The notes under the pieces were generated by a model. That model ran no database searches. It was not told where the DNA came from and saw nothing but the letters and a program-made list of their open reading frames with translations. This document shows positions 63,939-64,000 of a DNA stretch of 64,000 nt, piece after piece. The stretch covers positions 1 to 64,000 of the forward strand of contig JAGQTV010000011.1 of assembly GCA_020438845.1 (NCBI GenBank), read 5' to 3'. The stretch is from Mycobacterium sp. (GTDB taxonomy: Bacteria; Actinomycetota; Actinomycetes; Mycobacteriales; Mycobacteriaceae). The number at the start of each line of letters is the position of its first letter. The first letter of the stretch is position 1. The translations under genes were made by a program, and so were the position numbers.

Positions 63939-64000
63939 GAATCGCCCAGCCGGCTGAACTGCCCCAATAGGTAGCGTTGCGAAGCGGCCGACCGTCGCAC
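63935..64000 (-). CDS. fadD26: Fatty-acyl-AMP ligase (FadD26-like), C-terminal tail only
   Basis: The last 21 codons of an open frame that enters from the right edge, ending at the TGA (63935-63937) that overlaps the ppsA GTG. The residues VRRSAASQRYLLGQF match the conserved end of mycobacterial FAAL enzymes (a GKVRRxAC...RY pattern). In the M. tuberculosis locus fadD26 immediately precedes ppsA and loads its N-terminal carrier with a long acyl chain. The identity rests on 21 residues and position. Confidence 0.7.
   Translation of the reverse strand: MRRSAASQRYLLGQFSRLGDS

Overview
The window is high-GC actinobacterial DNA, and its gene families point to a mycobacterium. It carries a phthiocerol-type pps/drr/papA5 lipid locus, an Rv2951c-type ketoreductase, an Rv2566-Rv2569c-type transglutaminase/ATP-grasp block, and many GTG starts with GTGA/ATGA stop-start overlaps. 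I saw no tRNA, rRNA, insertion sequence or CRISPR array, and no gene-free stretch longer than 300 bases. Comparisons with named M. tuberculosis proteins are from memory of those families; no alignment was run.

Left part (1-8.2 kb). The window opens inside a secreted trypsin-like protease, followed by two small exported or membrane proteins. Next comes a nitrosative-stress unit: a cysteine-free Crp/Fnr-type regulator, a perfect FNR/DNR-type palindrome, the hybrid cluster protein gene hcp and a ferredoxin-type reductase overlapping it by one base. A small secreted protein, a hydrolase-OsmC fusion and a pnuC-nadR pair for nicotinamide riboside salvage follow.

Middle part (8.2-34.8 kb). This holds an acyl-CoA dehydrogenase, a family 2 glycosyltransferase and a four-gene minus-strand block: a DUF2126 transglutaminase, a circularly permuted ATP-grasp/alpha-E protein, a second transglutaminase and a zinc metallopeptidase. 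After it come an AnsP-type amino acid permease, a GH63-like glycosidase, an App1-type phosphatase, a GGDEF diguanylate cyclase, DUF4407, DUF3097 and DUF2330 proteins, an MFS exporter, and a secreted protein overlapping a Baeyer-Villiger-type monooxygenase.

Right part (34.8-64 kb). This is a complex-lipid locus. On the minus strand it reads fadD26-like (C-terminal tail only, at the right edge), ppsA, ppsB, ppsD, ppsE, drrA, drrB, drrC, papA5. To its left lie an O-methyltransferase-like gene, a flavodoxin/DUF2505/nitroreductase operon and a phthiodiolone-ketoreductase homologue. Compared with the M. tuberculosis phthiocerol dimycocerosate locus, the fully reducing ppsC module is absent and mas does not follow papA5. 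The inferred working order is FAAL-activated acyl starter, four elongation modules, release as a methyl-branched ketone, ketone reduction and possibly O-methylation, esterification by PapA5 and export by DrrABC. The expected product is a phthiocerol-like diol with a backbone two carbons shorter. The locus and its surroundings are also dotted with short tandem repeats of 12-27 bp, one of which has separated the drrB stop from the drrC start.
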